6,403 nt of DNA, taken from an uncultured Oscillospiraceae bacterium (GTDB lineage: Bacteria > Bacillota > Clostridia > Oscillospirales > Oscillospiraceae). The stretch is taken from contig CAKUJL010000089.1 of assembly GCA_934661715.1 (NCBI GenBank), forward strand, positions 1 through 6,403. The letters run 5' to 3'. Below are positions 5,568 through 6,403 of the stretch, one piece after another. The notes beneath the pieces are model-generated. The model was not told the origin of the DNA. It searched no databases and saw only the letters and a list, made by a program, of their open reading frames with translations. A program made the position numbers and the translations under genes. Position 1 is the stretch's first letter; each line of letters opens with the position of its first letter.

Positions 5568-6403
5568 GCTGCTGATAACACTGACACGGAAAACCTTGTC
5601 CTTTCGGTGCGCCGCACCTTGGACAATTTCAGTTTCGTAGGGGTCGATGCCCACATCGACCCGCGGGCGGACAGAGTCGTCCGCCCCTACAAGCTGGGAT
5701 TCGCTATTTTTCGTGTCCCAATTAAAATTTACGGCGTCCTCCGGGAGCGCGCCGGTCTTGAGCAGGCTGTCAATGTCCGCCTTGAGCTGCACCTCGATGT
5801 GATCCTCGTAGACCTTGATCTTTTCAATCATTAAATTCAGGTCGTTGCGGTCAAGCACCGGCTTTTCCAGAATGTCGTGAAATACATCCATTGCCGTTTT
5901 CGCCACGCGGTTGATGCGGATGATGGTGTTTCGTTTGTCGCTGGCAAATTCGATCTGGTGCTGGATGCCCGCGATGCGCTGCGTCAGCTCCGCTTCCAGC
6001 TCATCATAGGTTTCCTCCAAGAGTTCTTCCTGCTCCGGGTGCTTCATGATGTCGCGGATGCGCTGGCGCTTGGTTGCTTTCAACTCCTCCTGCTTGTCAA
6101 GCAGCAACGCTTCCAGATTTTCCTCCGTGCGCTTCGTTTCGCTTATGTCCTCCTGCTCTTTCGCTAGATCGGCGTTTAGCCGTTCGAGCATGGTGCTGGA
6201 ATTGTCGCGCACCTTGCGCACATAATCCTTGACCAGCGCGTCGAGCGTTTCCACGCGGATATGGTGACTGGTGCAGCCCTTGAGACCACGCCGATGATAC
6301 GTCCCGCAGGTATAGGCGGGTGCCAGATCGCTCCGGCTCATGGCGAACATCGGACTGCCGCAGTCGCCGCAGACGAGAAGCCCCGAGTACACGTTGTCGT
6401 TGA
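5115..6403 (-). CDS. Large serine recombinase C-terminal part fused in frame to truncated SpoVT (runs off right edge)
   Basis: The frame is open from the right edge (reading NDNVYSGLLVCGDCGS) to a TGA at 5117-5115; its true start and the catalytic resolvase domain lie outside. Numbering from the V/M at 6392: residues 1-50 are a recombinase zinc ribbon with C8-x2-C11, C29 and C40; 51-160 are a charged coiled coil; 160-232 are the end domain of transposon/ICE large serine recombinases (DLNLMIEKIKVYEDHIEV). Residues 235-252 are encoded by a 54-bp palindromic repeat. From G276 (GDPLEIYTEKDGEVIFKKYSP) to the end (TVAGFLGRQMES) the protein is SpoVT: the last part of the AbrB fold, then the GAF domain (VCDRDAIIAA, LGVSAPILSEGDLMGCVMLL). 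Known SpoVT is a forespore regulator; here about its first 30 residues, most of the DNA-binding fold, are replaced. A 3' spoVT fragment captured by an integrated element is the leading explanation; a fixed chimeric gene is the alternative. Confidence 0.92.
   Translation of the reverse strand, partial: NDNVYSGLLVCGDCGSPMFAMSRSDLAPAYTCGTYHRRGLKGCTSHHIRVETLDALVKDYVRKVRDNSSTMLERLNADLAKEQEDISETKRTEENLEALLLDKQEELKATKRQRIRDIMKHPEQEELLEETYDELEAELTQRIAGIQHQIEFASDKRNTIIRINRVAKTAMDVFHDILEKPVLDRNDLNLMIEKIKVYEDHIEVQLKADIDSLLKTGALPEDAVNFNWDTKNSESQLVGADDSVRPRVDVGIDPYETEIVQGAAHRKDKVFRVSVISSGDPLEIYTEKDGEVIFKKYSPMGDLTDFAAQICESIGKNTGHIAAVCDRDAIIAAYGVQRRELMDKHCSQELEQLMESRKIYRYQPGQARLHPSDSSERYYLGVSAPILSEGDLMGCVMLLLEEADAPLGEAEQKLVQTVAGFLGRQMES
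5544..5567 (-). other. Candidate recombination junction (att-like) inside spoVT
   Basis: These 24 bases encode GDPLEIYT, the first residues that match SpoVT; the residues just before (KVFRVSVIS) do not match the SpoVT AbrB sequence (RRTLRIRE in Bacillus). If a serine integrase recombined here, the short shared core should lie in or next to this segment and recur at the far end of the element beside the 5' half of spoVT. That far end is outside the window, so this is inference from one junction. Confidence 0.45.
5637..5690. repeat. 54-bp palindromic repeat inserted in frame in the fused gene
   Basis: The outer arms GTAGGGG (5637-5643) and CCCCTAC (5684-5690) are perfect 7-bp inverted repeats. 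Between them lie two hairpins: GGGTCGATG with CATCGACCC (5641-5649 and 5654-5662, loop CCCA) and GGGCGGAC with GTCCGCCC (5665-5672 and 5679-5686). The element is exactly 18 codons, aligned to the reading frame and without a stop, giving VGADDSVRPRVDVGIDPY on the minus strand. It is more GC-rich than the recombinase DNA around it. Its form is that of a small dispersed palindromic element, comparable in behaviour to the Rickettsia palindromic elements that insert inside genes. Confidence 0.8.

Noticed and set aside
5637..5690. CRISPR-like or att-site reading of the palindromic element
   Set aside because: There is a single unit with no spacers or second copy in the window, and it lies within the linker upstream of the SpoVT match rather than at the junction itself.
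5367..6167. Plus-strand frames antisense to the recombinase-SpoVT gene
   Set aside because: The minus-strand frame matches two known families along its length, so these are shadows.

Overview
The window looks like chromosomal DNA from a GC-rich, endospore-forming member of the Clostridia (Oscillospiraceae/Ruminococcaceae type). The grounds are strong AGGAGG-type ribosome binding sites, sigma-A-like promoters, a MalT/LuxR-type STAND regulator of a clostridial kind, a rubrerythrin-like ferritin-fold protein, SpoVT sequence and clostridial-style palindromic repeats. The genus cannot be fixed from the sequence.

Layout, left to right. (1) Positions 1-101, minus strand: the first 33 codons of the translational GTPase TypA/BipA, running off the left edge, with a plausible promoter at 148-176. 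(2) 289-795, plus: a small cysteine-rich diiron ferritin-like protein, divergent from typA. (3) 899-3391, plus: an 830-residue LuxR-family regulator with a MalT-like ATPase domain, driven by a very good extended -10 promoter at 823-851 and ended by a 14-bp hairpin terminator. (4) 3505-3753: a DUF2442-type small protein. (5) 3869-4881: a two-gene unit with an ATGA overlap, encoding a membrane-anchored DUF3137-like protein and a 62-residue two-helix membrane protein, closed by a textbook terminator. (6) 4920-5114: a convergent intergenic stretch packed with four further hairpins. (7) 5115-6403, minus, running off the right edge: the C-terminal part of a large serine recombinase (zinc ribbon, coiled coil, terminal domain) fused in frame to SpoVT lacking roughly its first 30 residues, so most of its AbrB DNA-binding fold is missing.

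The last region is the most interesting. The recombinase reading frame runs without interruption into SpoVT at a point coding for GDPLEIYT. This is what would be expected if a recombinase-bearing mobile element had integrated site-specifically inside spoVT, and it invites comparison with the sporulation-interrupting elements (skin-type) whose excision rebuilds a sporulation gene. A 54-bp palindromic repeat, exactly 18 codons and free of stops, sits in frame between the two parts. Whether this is a live integration junction, a fixed chimeric gene or a remnant needs the sequence to the right of the window.

The remaining genes look like ordinary chromosomal accessory genes. No tRNA, rRNA, CRISPR array or recognised riboswitch was seen.
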